A DNA stretch of 64,000 nt from Symbiodinium natans (GCA_905221605.1 CAJNDS010002432.1:366207-430206), one strand, 5' to 3'; shown: positions 29,770 through 41,586, numbered from the stretch's first letter. Translations and numbers: made by a program. Notes: generated by a model from the letters alone, not told the origin.

Positions 29770-30890
29770 GATGCCGTGCCCAGCACCGCACTACAACGCC
29801 GCGTTCGCGCAGCGGAATATGGCCTCCGAGTCGGGTTGGCGTCCCTTGTCGGGATTTGTTTCCCGCATTGCCCCGCCAGGCGAAGCTCGGCGCGCTACTT
29901 GGCCCGGCCAGCGTTGCGTCCGCTCTTCAGGGGTCACGCATCACATCGCACAGGCAGAAGACGGGGAGCAAGGTGACCCTTGATGCCTGCTTTATACCCT
30001 CTCGCCCAACAGCCGGCGCTCGAGGAGGTTAATTAGCAGCTCAGGGACGGAGAAGCGCGCTTCGCCTACCGCGATGACACGTGCGTCCTTTGCACGCCGG
30101 AGCGAGCTTGCGAACTTTACGAGGTTTACCGACGGGCGTTGTTGGCACACACGCGCGTGTTGAGCTCAACCGCATCAAAACACGCATTGGGAACGCTGCC
30201 GGGGAGGAGCCTCCTGGCATTCCCGCGCTGCAGGCAGACCCGGACACCGCCGTTTGGTTAGGAGTGGGCCCTGCCGCCGGACCAACAAGGCACGCCTTTC
30301 GGCACTGACGCCTACGTCCAGCGGCGACTCGAACGAAAGCGCGAAGAGCATGATTTCCTCCTCCAGCGCATCTCCTTTTGTCCAGGACTTGCAGGCGTCG
30401 TGGGTGCTGCTGCACTATTGCGCTGGCCCCTTCGCCAATTACCTTGAGCTCTGGGCCCTGCCGCTACGGCCGGATAGGCGGGTCAGCATGATGCAGCCAT
30501 GCTCCGCTGCCTCGCCACGCTCCTTGGCCGTGCGGATGCTCCGCTGCCTCCGGAGACTGCGCGCGCTGCGCATCTCGCTTTGCGCTTTGGTGGGCTTGGC
30601 TTGCGGGCCGCGAGCCGCGACTGAGACCCTCAGAGGCCCGGCAGCCTGCCACATGCCCTCTGTGCTTGCCGCAGTTCAGTCCACAGCTTTCCTGCGCAGC
30701 GACTGCGTTGCAACGTGGGACAAAGCCATGCCAATCATGCCAGGTCCACCCGACCTGCGCCCTCGTGGCGACGAGCCGGTCGATTCCTTGCGGGGGTGGC
30801 AATGCGCCGCTGCCCACGCCTGTGATGAGCGCGCGTTCAAGACGCACCTTGCTGATTTGCAGCCTTGCCAGAAACAGCGGGTAGGGGGGT
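29770..30890 (+). pseudogene. Decayed LINE2 copy, + strand
   Basis: Pieces in several frames: RVRAAEYGLRVGLASL (29795-29845), DGEQGDP (29955-29980, RT motif B region), HARVELNRIKTRIGNAAGEE (30150-30210), VQDLQASWVLLHYCAGP (30380-30430), and CDERAFKTHLADLQP (30820-30870). All have counterparts in the same order in the 32.2-36.3 kb copy, with large internal deletions and the catalytic YLDD lost. After 30890 homology stops. Confidence 0.7.
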
Positions 30891-31819
30891 GGTAGCAGCG
30901 GGTAGGGTTTGGGTCGGTTTTGGGTAGGGTTTCTTAGGGTATCTTTCCAGACTTTTTTGTTGACGAGACCAGCCCGGCCCTGCAGCTGCAGTGCTCGATC
31001 GAGTTTTGCAGGGTCGAAACTCAACCAGCCAGCACTGTGGCTTGGAGGCGGGGCATCCGCATGTTGTGCCTTTCACGGGGAGGGATCGGGCATCCGCATT
31101 TCGAGGCTTTTGCCCTTGAGGCAGCGCAAAACGAGGATGCCTGGGCCACGGCTCGCTGCCACCAGCTGGGCAGAAGAAGAGCCATGATGCCCGCCCAGGT
31201 CCAGCCCCTGCCGGCGGCTGCGGACAATGGCGAGCTGGGAAAAAATTGTGGCATTTTGCCCTGTGATTGCCCCATGCTCTTTGCGCTGTAATTGCTCCTT
31301 GCTTTTTGCGCTGTTATTGCTCCGCGCTGTCATTGCCCCTCCTCCTTTGCGCTGTTATTGCGCGCGCTCTCTGCCTATTTTTTTTTTTCGCGCGCCTTTT
31401 TCCGTCAGCCAGGAAGTGTCCAGTCTGCCCTTCCCGCTCCTACGCGGCGCGCAGCGGCAGCAGAGAGGGCAGCGCTGGTTTGTCACCAACCTCCTGTGCG
31501 CGCAGCGCTGAACGAACACCTCGCGTTGATGACTAGGCTGGCGTCACCTGCGAGTATTCGGCCTTGGTTGACACGAAGGAGTTCGAGATCATCAAGAACA
31601 GCTACGGTGTCTTCCCGCGTCAAACGATTTGCAAGTTTGAGCCTCAATGATGATGAGTGTCCGACACCAAGCCTGAAGAAACTTTCGGGCATCAACAACG
31701 AAGGTCTGAGCAAGCTAAAAGCAACCGGAAGGCTGAGCCGGAATCGCCACCTTGTCAGAAACCAATGGGAAGTGGAAGTACACCACGCGGGAGGACGAAG
31801 TCACGATGGTGAGTATCGG
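30891..31819. other. Non-LINE stretch between two LINE2 pieces
   Basis: Starts with degenerate GGGTAGGGTTT telomere-like words (30885-30940). Contains a short low-order repeat of TTTGCGCTGTTATTGC-type units at about 31260-31375. A coding-looking segment at about 31540-31800 (YSALVDTKEFEIIKNSYGVF in one frame, then NNEGLSKLKATGRLS in another) could be a host exon; not identified. Confidence 0.4.
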
Positions 31820-32140
31820 AACCCCACAGGCTGACGTCGAGCCTGGCCACTGCGTCGCCGCGGCAGCGAGGCGCAAGAGGCAAGGCACGTATCCGGAACT
31901 GCAGCGGGCACGGCGCGCTGAAGCAGCCACCTTCCTCCGCCTGCTTGCGCGCCGGGCTGCGACTGCCCCGGCGCACTGCCCGCGGCCCGGGCGGCATGGA
32001 TCTCCTGGACTGCGCTGCTCCCAATCGCGGCGCAGTGCTCCTTCGCCAGCTCCCTCCTTGAGTTGCCAGTGGATAGTGGTGCTCTCGGATCCCGATGACG
32101 AGCCCCTCCAAGCGAGCGATTCAAAGCTCTGATTGAAGCG
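31820..32140 (+). pseudogene. LINE2 C-terminal (endonuclease-region) remnant
   Basis: AARRKRQGTYPEL and EAATFLRLLARRA match AARRKRRQTYPEL and EAATFVRLLARAW of the longer LINE2 C-terminus; after a frameshift SFASSLLELPVDSG matches ALAATFLELPVPSE. It may be the tail of the copy at 29,770-30,890 interrupted by the intervening ~0.9 kb. Confidence 0.65.
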
Positions 32141-32217
32141 CAATCGCGTGTGGTGGTGCAGGGCGACTTTGGTCGTGCCGAGTACACCGCGGCCTGGTCG
32201 AGCTCCCGGATGCTAGC

Positions 32218-35200
32218 ATGCACTGGGCCCCCCTGCCCCACCGCAATGACGTGGGCATCGCCTCATGGACTCCGCAGTGGCTCTGCATGCGCTGCCAAAA
32301 GGTGCTGCCGGTTGCGTGCGTCCAGACGCCGGGGCCTCCCTCGCCATGCCTCCGTTGCTCGGCCCCCATGCTGTGGGAGGTCAACCTTGCTTCGCACGTG
32401 GAGCGCTGGGTCTGCTCTTGCTGCCCCTTTGCGCGCCCGGTCAGGCCCCCTGCGTTGGGACCGGAGCCCCCCTCGCCCGCGCCACAGGCGGTCCCCGCGC
32501 CCGAGCCCGCCCTCCCGCAAACCGTCGTCCAGTATGTTGATGCCGTGCCTCCGCCGCTCCCCCTCATCGCTGGCACCAACTCTGAGGTGTACGTCCCGCT
32601 TTTGCTTGATGCTGCGGGTTTGCTCTCAGCTTCTGCGCGCCGTGCATAGCGCAGGCATCCGGTCATCGGGGAGTGGTGGCAGCGCACCGTTGAGGCCTTG
32701 CTCGCGCGCCCGTTTCTGCCCGTGGAGGAGCTCTCTCAGGCGGTTGCTCATGTCGGGCGGGCGTTTGGGCCACCTGTGCTCCTCTCTCCTTCACTGCTTC
32801 GCTTCCGTGAGTGGGCAGGGCAACGCCATGCGCAGGTCACCTCACTCGCGGATGTCGTGCGGGCGGCCACGGCCCATCGGGAGGGACACTACCTCGCCGC
32901 CCCTTTGCAGGAAGCGCTGCTCACCGTGCTCTTAAGAACACCAGCTGTCACCACCCTCGCGCAATGGGTCGACGGGCTTCGGCATCCACTTGCCCCTGCG
33001 GCAGGAGCGGCACGATCGTGCCTCTGGGCCTGAGCACAGCGCTGCCGGTGCCAGCGGCGATGCGGCCACTGAGACCAGTCATGTCCCCAGCCGCACGGAG
33101 CCCACGCCAGGTGGCAGTGCTCTGCCTGGGCCTGAACCCGAGGAGTCCCGCGCAGAGGATGCGACTATGGCTCGCGTCGCCGCGCGCGCCGCCGGTTCGC
33201 AGCCCCGCGGCCGCGGCCGAGGCCGACGTGGGGGGCGCGGGCGCGGGCGCGGGGCAGATGCTGAGGTTGAGTGTGCATCTGAACCATGTGCCGCCGATGC
33301 GCCTGTTGATCCGATCTCGAGCGGCACCGCCGCGTTGCGCCGTGTCGTTGCGGCGGAGGTGGGTTTGCGTGTTGGCCTCGCCTCTCTGGACGGCATCGAC
33401 CTCGAGGCGACCCTCAGGAGCCGCGTCCTCACGCTCCAGGGTGTTCCTACCCGCTTGCGAGGCGCCCTCCGCACGGCCATGCGTGCAGGCCTGGAATTGA
33501 TTTCGGAGCGCACGTCACCTCAACTGGAGCTCCGGGGCTGGAAACTCTCCCTTCTTGCCCCGCGCATGCTCTTACATCGCACAGCCGGTGCGACGCGCGT
33601 TGCGCCGGGCGAAGCTTTTGCACGGGGCGAGTGGCCCGCCCTCCTCCAGGCTGCCTCGCGCACGGCCGCTTGTCCGCAAGAGGCGGCCCGACATGTTGCT
33701 CCTGATCCCGAAGCTCGGGCGGCACGCGCTGCGGCTCTGGTCCATCTCGGCGAGCTCTCCGCTGCGGGACGCGCCCTGGTTGCTGAGCCGCTTGCGCCCG
33801 CCACCGACGCCACCCTCGCAGAACTCCGGGATCCTCAGCGCCGTCCGCCCGAGCCGTATGACCCCATGCCGTCCGAGATTGCTAACTTTGCGCCGCATGA
33901 GCCGTGCCCCCAATCTTTGCCAGCGTTCCTTGCTTGCCTGCGAACTGCGAGGCGTGGGGCTGCTGCGGGACCCTCCGGCGCCACTGCTGAGCACCTCCGC
34001 ATCCTGCTGGATGATGAGGTCGATAGCCAACTGCTCCACTGCGCCGCACAACGTTTGGCGCAAGCCGATGTGCCGGACGCAGCCCTGGCGGCTTCGGGTT
34101 GGCAAAATTGTCGCTTTACAAAAGCCGGATGGACGGGGCATTCGCGCGCTCGTTGTCGGAGATGTCCTTCGCCGTTTGGTCGGGAGAACCCTCGCGCAGG
34201 CCTTCGCCCCGCACCTTGAGCGCGCCTGCCTCCCCCACCAATACGGGCTAAGCACGCGAGCCGGCAGTGAGGCCCTTCCGCGTGTCCTGCGGGCTGCCAC
34301 GGAGGTCGACCCGCGTGCAACCATCTTGTCTGTGGACGCCAGTGGTGCCTACGACCACGTGTCCCGGCAGGCCATGCTGCAGGGCCTCCTCGCGCGGCCT
34401 GAGCTCCACCCGCTTCTCCCCTACGCCCGCCAATTCTATGGCTCTGCCAGCTCCTACACGTGGGTTGATGGGCAGGGGACCTCCCACGCCGTCGCGCAGG
34501 GCGAGGGTGGCGAACAGGGAGACCCGCTGATGCCAGCGCTGCACTCGCTGGCGCAGCACCCGGCGCTCCAGGAGGTGCAGGAACAGCTGCGGGATGGCGA
34601 GGCGATCTTCGCGTATCTCGACGACACGTATATTATCGCCCTGCCGGAGCGGATACGCGAACTCTACGAGGCGTACAGACGTGCGTTGTGGGCGCATTCA
34701 CGTGTCGAACTCAACAGTCGCAAGACACGTGTGTGGAACGCGGCAGGCGAGGAACCGCCTGGGCTGTCAGCGTTGCAGGGGGAAGCTGACACCGCAATCT
34801 GGGCGGGGGACTGGACGCTCCCGCCGCAGCAGCAAGGGCTCACGGTCCTTGGCACCCCCTTGGGCAGCGACGAATACGTGCGTCTGCGGCTCGCGCAAAA
34901 GCGCGAGGAGCACGATCGCCTGCTCCAACGAGTCCCGCTCGTGAAGGACTTGCAGGCTGCCTGGTTGCTGCTGCACTACTGCGCCGCCCCGCGGGCCAAC
35001 TACCTTCTTCGCGCTCTGCCGCCCGCCGCGACGGCCGAGTATGCTGCCTCTCACGACTCCGCTGTGACTCGCTGCCTCGCCACGCTCCTGGGCCATGCGG
35101 ACGCACCGCTGCCCCACCAGTCGGAGCGAGCGGCGCACTTGCCACTACGCTTTGGCGGCATGGGCCTGCGAGAGGCCACGGCGGACCACCATGCTGCGTA

Positions 35201-36336
35201 CTGGGCCTCCTGGATGGACAGCCTCCCCGTCATCCAGGCGCGCTTGCCCTCGGCAGCTAACCGTTTGCTGCTTTCCCTCCGCTTGCCCTCCATACTCGCC
35301 GCCACACAAGCCGCAACATACCTTGCTGGACAGGGCTACGCAGTGCCGGCGTGGGATGACGCGCACTCTGCCCCGCCTGGTCCGTCCCCGCAACGACGAG
35401 CCGGCCGGGACCCTCCGGGGCTGGCAGCGTGGGGCCGCCCATTTTTGCGATGAGCGCGCGCTTGAGACGCACCTTGCTGATCTTTCACCTGCGTCCCGAG
35501 CGCTGCTGCTGTCACAAGCTGGACCGCACGCTGCGAGAGTCTTCACAGTTTTGCCCACGTCGGACGTCGTGGCCGTGCCTGACCCGCACTTCCGCGTCCT
35601 GCTCTTGCGGCGACTCCGCCTGCCCCTTCCCCTCGGTCCACGCGCCTGCTCCTGCCGGGGCTTCCTTGACGAGTATGGAGATCACCGCGCCGCCTGCTCC
35701 AACTCTGGCGTCCTTGCATCCCGCGCACTGCCCCTTGAACGCGCTGTAGCCCGGGTTTGCCAGGAGGCCGGCGTGCGTGTCGGGCGCAACGTCGCCTTGT
35801 CGGCCATGAACCTCGACGTGCCTGTCCACGACGCACGGCGCATCGAAGTCGTGTGCAACGGCCTGAACTTGTGGCACGGCGCGCAGCTCGCAGTCGATGC
35901 GACCCTCGTCAGCCCTGTGACGCGCGAGGGGCTGCCGCAAGCCGGGGCTGCCACCCACCCTGGCAGTGCCTTGCGCAACGCTGCGCGCCGCAAGCGGCGG
36001 CAAACTTATCCCGAACTTGTCGTCGTTTTCGGGCTTGAAGTCGGGGGGCGCTGGGACTCTGAAGCTGCCACCTTCGTGCGCCTCCTTGCTCGTGCGTGGG
36101 CGGCCAGCACCCCCTCCGCGTTGAGGGCTTCTGCCCAGGCTGCTTGGGTCCTCCGGTGGAGTGGCATCATTTCCGTCGCTGCGCAGAGCGCGCTTGCGGC
36201 TACCTTCCTCGAGCTCCCCGTCCCGTCTGAGCCCTGTGCTGCTGGCACACCCCCAGCCTTGCACGAGGTTCTGGCTGACGCGCGCTGGAGCGAGAGCGAG
36301 GTCCCGGCACCAAGCCGTCTGCCCAGCCGGGCCTAG
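32218..36336 (+). pseudogene. LINE2 near full-length: zinc-finger N-terminus, RT, restriction-like endonuclease region
   Basis: One continuous homology block in shifting frames: ATG 32218 with Cys pairs (CMRC, CLRC, CSCC), a TAG at 32647-32649, in-frame continuation to a TGA at 33031-33033, then frame 2 from 32990 with an RG-rich basic stretch (RGRGRGRRGG), frame 3 from about 34100 and frame 1 from about 35370 to TAG at 36334-36336. RT has ILSVDASGAYD (motif A), GEQGDPLMPAL (motif B) and YLDDTYI (motif C). The C-terminus has CSCRGFLDEYGDHRAAC, a CCHC knuckle, then RRIEVVCNGL and QLAVDATLVSP. That resembles the knuckle plus PD-(D/E)XK-like endonuclease of site-specific LINEs. Only a few lesions, so a recent but inactive copy. 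Confidence 0.78.
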
Positions 36337-36417
36337 GTCCCTTCCCCGGGCCCTCGAAGGGGACCCGAGGACTCGACCGTCCCGACCCTGACTGCGGCGG
36401 ACGCAAAAAGGCGCGGG

Positions 36418-36434
36418 AAAAAAAAAAAAAAAAC
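36418..36434 (+). other. Poly-A tail of LINE2
   Basis: 17 A's, 82 bp after the LINE2 stop codon, marking its 3' end. Confidence 0.8.
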
Positions 36435-36612
36435 AAACCCAGGTGGACGACGACGACGACCATCGGGCCCCCATTGCGAGTGGTGTGGGCAGAGCCACGG
36501 TATGAGCCACCCGCAAGGGTGTGCTGTTTGGGCAAAGCGTGGATCGCAAGGAGATGTAACAGGAAGTCGGTGCTCGCCATGCAGCGGATGACAATGTTGA
36601 AGAAGACTGCCA

Positions 36613-38040
36613 ATGGACCAGCGCTGGTACAATGGGCAGCTCCACCAGCTTTGCCCGCTCAGGCTGAGCGACCTCGCGAATCACAAGGGCCCATCGAAGT
36701 CCCACCATGGCAGCCTCAAGCTGATGTCCAAGCTTCTCCGAGGACACGCAAACGAGTGGTACGGCCTTACCTTCGACGCTGCGCTGTATGTCGATCTTGA
36801 CTTGTTGGCCAAGTTCAACGAGATCACGAAGTCGAAGTGGGGCGTACGCCAGGCGCTACGAATGACCGCTCAGGACAAAAAGGGCCGGTTCGAGATGTTC
36901 GCCTCGGCTTCCTGCCGAGAAGCGTCTGGAACAAGCAAACCCGGATCGGGCCTCCTTTCCCTGCGAAATTTTCTGACGCCACCCCCCTCCCCCCCCGCCC
37001 TGTGGGATCCCCCAATCGCTTGAAGGAGCTGCAAACCGATGCCGTTGAGGGTCCCGCCTGTACAGGGGGAGTGCCTCAAAACCCCCCGTCCCCCCGCCCC
37101 TCCCCCCCACCCCCCCCCCCCCCCCCCCCCCGCGCCACCCCCCCCGCCACCCCCCCCCACACCCCCACCCTCACCCCTCTGCCCTTCCTCCCCTTTTTTT
37201 GCGAAACCCTCTTTCCTCCTTTCCTGTCCTGGGCCGGCCCGGCTGCCGAGGCGGCGCGCGCAAGCGTTTACAATTAAGGATCGATGTGCCGATCAAAGAG
37301 AGCTTGAACATCCCACCGTTTCCGGTCATGATCCGAATCAGCGGAGGCCACTCCAAAAAGGTATTGAAGCCCAGCTCGGATCAATACTTGGCACAGAGGT
37401 GGTACTTTGTGGACGACCTCGAGAACGTGCCGCAGATCCTCTATCATCGCACCAAGAAGCATAAATGTGGAGAAGATCTTGAAGCAAGGCTTCAGGCCGG
37501 CCGGCGGCCGTTCAGGGGGCGAGCCCACTCCTACTTTTCCCCAACGCAGCTGAGTGACGAGCACTACACCGGCGCCTTGAGATCTGAGCCCCCGATCCAA
37601 TTTGCAGTCGATTGCCATGCTGCAGTGCGAGAAGGGGTATTCTTCTTTGAGACCAGCAGCCGAGGCACGCTCACGAGGCAGATTGTTCCGGCGTCATGCA
37701 TCATTTCGTGCACCGACACCAAGACGGGCGAGATCATTTTCGCCCGGGTCGAGAACGTGGATGCAACATCGACGGAGTGTGCCGAGCAGTTCCTCGCTGC
37801 GCCCTCTCCGAGGGCTGTTTCTCAGTTCCTGGCAAAGGAAGAGGAGTCGAGGGCATCGTCAAGCACCCCCAAAGTTTCGGTTGGCCGCGTTGTGGAAGCC
37901 AAGAGGGCCAAGGTGGAGAGCGTCAAGATGGAAAGTGGCTACCCCGGTGCCGAGGATACCGAGATGGTAGACTTGGTAGTTGAGGTAGACACCAGCGAGC
38001 CCGAAGAGGAGAGCATGACCGCTCCCCCAGGTTCCACGTG
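36613..38040 (+). CDS. Tpt1/KptA-like RNA 2'-phosphotransferase, interrupted
   Basis: Tpt1 removes the 2'-phosphate left by tRNA splicing, using NAD. First part from ATG 36613: LMSKLLRGH...YGLTFD...YVDLDLLAKF and KKGRFEMF, matching the family pattern LSxLLRH, GLxLD, GWVxVDxLL and NDKxRFxL. The second part, in another frame from about 37280: VMIRISGGHS, QILYHRT, then GRAHSYFS and the segment FAVDCHAAVREGVFFFETS, matching IRAxQGHS, LYHGT, RxHVHLS and a VDxxxAxxxGxxFYxS strand. The parts are separated by ~370 bp of C-rich sequence that is best read as an intron (possible acceptor CAATTAAG near 37278). The usual Arg-His pair reads Arg-Gly-His, and several other signature residues differ, so activity is doubtful. 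The tail (~37,850-38,030) is acidic. It lies 180 bp after the LINE2 poly-A. Confidence 0.6.
36965..37200. repeat. C-rich low-complexity tract within the Tpt1-like gene
   Basis: Long C runs with CCG/CCA interruptions. Frames through it give poly-Pro and should not be translated. Confidence 0.85.
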
Positions 38041-38041
38041 G

Positions 38042-38894
38042 ATCGCAAGGCAATGGAGAACCTCAGCATCCGTCGACCGACACTGGCGGCATTGTCCCTT
38101 CCCGCGGATAAATCTTTGACAGAGATCCGGAAGGTGGCGGAGGAACACTCCAAGACGCGAGGTTCCTGATCCTTTGAAGCCGCCGTCATTCGGGACGCGA
38201 AGGGTCGACCAGTTCAATAGGGCCAGGAAGCTCAATGTACGGCGCCGTCGCCGAAGGTTCGACAAGAATGCCCGCTTCCAGTGGAGAATGGCCCAAGCTG
38301 GAAAAGCCCTCGACGACATGCTTCGCATCGACTGCCGGGCCAAAGCGTTCCTCCCTGATCCAGGACGCACAGAAGAGCAGCGCTTGCTCAAGGCCGGGAG
38401 CAACTACCTTAGAGGTAATAAGCCCGGCGGCGTCCCTGGTAAGCTCGTTTATCACGTTGACTTGTCCGTCGAGGAGCTGAGGGAAGACAGGCTGGTCGAC
38501 TGCGCGCCACTGGCTTGTGCTACATGGGTCATGGGCTACCTGAGGTACGCGGAGATCGCCCTCCACCAGAAGTTCGCAAGAACTATCTACACTTTTGGTG
38601 GCCAAGCCGAGCTGCAAGGACGCACGAAGGATGAGATCGTGGCGGAGCTCCAGGAGCTGGTCCATGCCAACATATGCCAACCACGCAGTTGCCCGTCGGC
38701 AATCTGATCGCACCCAGTGGTATGCCGACAAAAATCGGGCCCTCGCCAAGAGCCATGCGGCGGCAGCGAAGCGAGCGCCGACTCCTCCATGGAGATCGGA
38801 GCAAGGCCAGGACGACTGGGGCAGCAGCTGGTGGTGGTCTGAAGGGTGGAGTAATTCATCCTGGAGCCGTGGCTGGCAGTGGCAAAGCCGCTAA
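38042..38894 (+). CDS. Basic protein region downstream of Tpt1-like domain, frame-shifted
   Basis: Three successive frames look coding: FHVDRKAMENLSIRRP...AEEHSKTRGS (38035-38169); KPPSFGTRRVDQF with an RRRRRR run and LVYHVDLSVEELREDR (38174-~38670); and YANHAVARRQSDRTQWYADK ending in a Trp/Ser/Gly-rich tail (WGSSWWWSEGWS) at TAA 38892-38894. They may be the C-terminus of the Tpt1-like protein with introns or indels between frames, or a separate decayed gene. No known domain was recognised. Confidence 0.45.
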
Positions 38895-39510
38895 AGCCAG
38901 TAGGTATCGTTGTGCGCTCTTTCTTTTGAGCAGGTTTCCTGTAGCCGCGAGCTGGCTCATTGTGGACAACACAAGCCACCCGCGAGGGTGTGCCGAAATC
39001 TCTGTCCACCTTAGTGCTCGGCTGCACACGGTGAGGGGGGTGTAGATTTGCACCTGCATTTTGGCATTGTTCTGAGTGCACATAGTACCTGCTACGATTG
39101 GCTCAAGTTCGCGATAAGAAGGAGCGATACTTAACGGTGTAACTTCCCGTCTGTGTGCTGACTTGATAACTTTACTCGCTGAGGAGCGACGCGTCTGCCA
39201 CCCTGTCCTTTGTGGCCGCAGGAGCGCCCGCGAGTTTTCTCTCACTGCCCCTTGCTGATGATGGGGGACCTCCTTGGCGCTGGCTCTGAAGAAGCCCGTC
39301 CCGCATTCCCGAGCCGCTTGCCTCTCCGCGCTTGAAGGGCCCTGGGCCTGCGTTCTCCCCACCCCTCCCGCGGGACCGCGGACCATCGTGCAGCAGGAAA
39401 AGGAGCGAGAAAAGATCAGACCGTGGGATGGGCAGTATTAGCTTCCGGAAAAACGTAGCCATGTTTGTTTTTTGTCCTGCTGCTGCGTTGCCTATAACAG
39501 CCCTCATGTC
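38895..39510. other. No recognised gene
   Basis: Only short overlapping frames. GTAGCCATGTTTG at about 39454 is a weak look-alike of the dinoflagellate spliced leader core, not convincing. Confidence 0.4.
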
Positions 39511-39512
39511 TG

Positions 39513-39713
39513 TTGCTTGTGGTGGTGACATTTGGCAGCGGCATGGTTGCCACAGGACCCACGGACTGCATGTTGGGCAAGTGCTTGTGCAAAGATGGTT
39601 ATTGTGCTCGCACGGGCCTTAGTTCAAAGTGGTTGCTGCCTTCCGGCAGCACAACAACGTCTGTTGATGAAAGGGCACGACTCAGATGGTGTCTTGCTCC
39701 ATTTCCTGTCTAA
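39513..39713 (+). CDS. Candidate exon, Cys-rich (CxxGxCxCxxGYC)
   Basis: Contains PTDCMLGKCLCKDGYCARTG after a CCACAG that could be an acceptor. The Cys spacing resembles short EGF-like/secreted repeats. The upstream part is hydrophobic (ALMSVACGG in another frame) and could be a signal peptide. Borders are uncertain. Confidence 0.35.
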   Translation: MLVVVTFGSGMVATGPTDCMLGKCLCKDGYCARTGLSSKWLLPSGSTTTSVDERARLRWCLAPFPV

Positions 39714-40200
39714 GATGGCGATATGTGCAAGCCGCAGGTGGGTCTGATATGGTCGGATGTTCTTCGTGACATTGCGTTATTGCATGTGCACACCCCATGG
39801 AGGTTTGTTTCGCAGGCGCCGCTCCGGCCTCAGCATTGTGTTGTGGGGCGTCGGTGTGGCGACGGCTCACAGGCCAATCAACTAGGCCTGTGTTTCCACA
39901 ATGGGCTTGATCTGATTTGGTTGCATTTCGGCTGAGGCATAGACTCAATAGAGGTTCGTTCCGCGAGTATCAACCCGTGCTGGTGCTCGTAGCATGGCAT
40001 TGCGGTGTCCTGGCGTCAGTGCTGCTGTAGACCTGCCACCCATCAGTGGTGCCAAGATCGGTGTTTCGGCTCTGCAAGACCGTTCGTTTGCATCATGGGG
40101 GCAACAGCACTCAGCAAACAACTTCATGTTCGCTGCCGCCGGGGAATGCTTGCCTGGGGGAGCTGTGGAACCTCGTGTTCACAGGCGGCACTTGGCTACT

Positions 40201-40470
40201 TGTTTTGGAGTTGGAGAGGCAACAGCAAGCTTGCGAAGTGCTTCAGACTTCCTGTTTAATATTGATAGTGGAAAGGCGTGGGATCAGTTCCAGGAATTGT
40301 TCAAAACGCCGGCGGTCTTGGCCAAGTATGACAAAGACTTTGAGTACTGGGTTGCTGAAGCGACAGATGCCAACAACGATTTGGTACGGGCAAAGGATTT
40401 GCTGCAACAGGCGCTCCAGGATCAAGCCCCACAGCTTGAAGATGAGCAGACAGTGATAGATCAGGATTGA
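40201..40470 (+). CDS. Candidate exon, unknown helical protein
   Basis: The frame gives SDFLFNIDSGKAWDQFQEL, KTPAVLAKYDKDFEYWVAEA and NDLVRAKDLLQQALQDQAP, ending in TGA 40468-40470. Balanced, amphipathic composition supports real coding; no family recognised. The left border may be at CTTCAG or TTCCAG near 40245-40295. Confidence 0.4.
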   Translation, partial: CFGVGEATASLRSASDFLFNIDSGKAWDQFQELFKTPAVLAKYDKDFEYWVAEATDANNDLVRAKDLLQQALQDQAPQLEDEQTVIDQD

Positions 40471-41382
40471 TGCAGTTCAACCTGCACATTGACCCTCCGT
40501 TGTCACGACATCTCGCCACGCTTGGCATGTCGATGTGCCATGATGTGTGGAGCTTATGTTTCACCTATGCTTTCTGGCACATCTGGTTGTGTTGGGAAAA
40601 CGGTTTGCCATTGAGCATACACGTTTTGTGTACCAGCACATTGGAGGTGAGGTAACCTCTAGATTGTGACAAGCATTGTGCGTGTCGCTCCGCATGAGGA
40701 ACCGCCGCGATTCAGACCGGGTCGATGGCTTGCGTTCTTCAGTGGGATGAGCGACCTGGTCCGGATCCCAGCAACATGTTCTAGTGAGCTTCTTTAAACG
40801 CCAGCGGCTTGGGAGCAATGTTGAGACCACAGTGCCAAGGAACGGTTTCCGGAATATGATGAGCTGGCGGCTCATATATTCCGCGTTTTTGTGTCAAAGT
40901 GAATGGCTTCAAGAGATGCGTCCCACAACACCTGCTTGTACGCCGCACACGGTATTCAGGTTGCAGAGGGACTACATCCACCTCATCAAGAGGCTTGTTG
41001 CGTTTTGCTGTGGCAATGCACTGCGCTGGCATCTTTGGAGCTCCGCGGATCAAAAAATCAGGATTGCTCCCGTGCCCGTGCTTTTCCTACTGTTGGGCAT
41101 CGTTGTGTCCATCACGACGTGTGCCCGGGACTTTTCTGAGCGTCGTTGCCTTTTACAAAAGAGCCGATGCGCGGCATCCAAGGCTTGTTTATTTTGTGGA
41201 GGTAGTGGTCGAAACCTGAGCAAAAACATGACAGGCGTGCAGGTGCCCATGACAGGGATTGTTGGTCGATGGCCGAGGCTACCACTACAGCATGGACTTC
41301 GCAGACATGAATCATGACAGTCCCTCATTTGCCTCATTTCCTGGAGTGTGAGAGGGGGGTTCGGGTTTTAGGGACGCAGCTG

Positions 41383-41586
41383 ATGCAGTGGTGCTGCGCG
41401 TACAATCACCTGGGTCGAATTTGGACAGGATGACGTCAAAGGGTTTGTCTCAGGCTGGCTGGCAGATTCACCTAGTCTTGTGCTTGGTGACCACGAAATG
41501 TCACGAGGCAAAACTGGTCACACCGTAGTCGGAGATGAGGAGTTTGCCAAACGTGCATGGAAGCAAAGACCATCGTCGTCGCCTGA
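41383..41586 (+). CDS. Candidate exon with two competing frames
   Basis: One frame reads TITWVEFGQDDVKGFVSGWL and LVLGDHEMSRGKTGHTVVGD; another reads DAVVLRVQSPGSNLDRMTSK. The first is longer and more protein-like. No start codon is needed if internal. Confidence 0.3.

Noticed and set aside
36837-37277. Pro-rich ORFs across the C-rich tract
   Set aside because: Translations of a low-complexity stretch that interrupts the Tpt1-like domain; better read as intron.
39449-39470. GTAGCCATGTTTG as a relic of the dinoflagellate spliced leader
   Set aside because: Only about a dozen matching bases with a mismatch in the core; no tandem relic and no retrogene structure around it.
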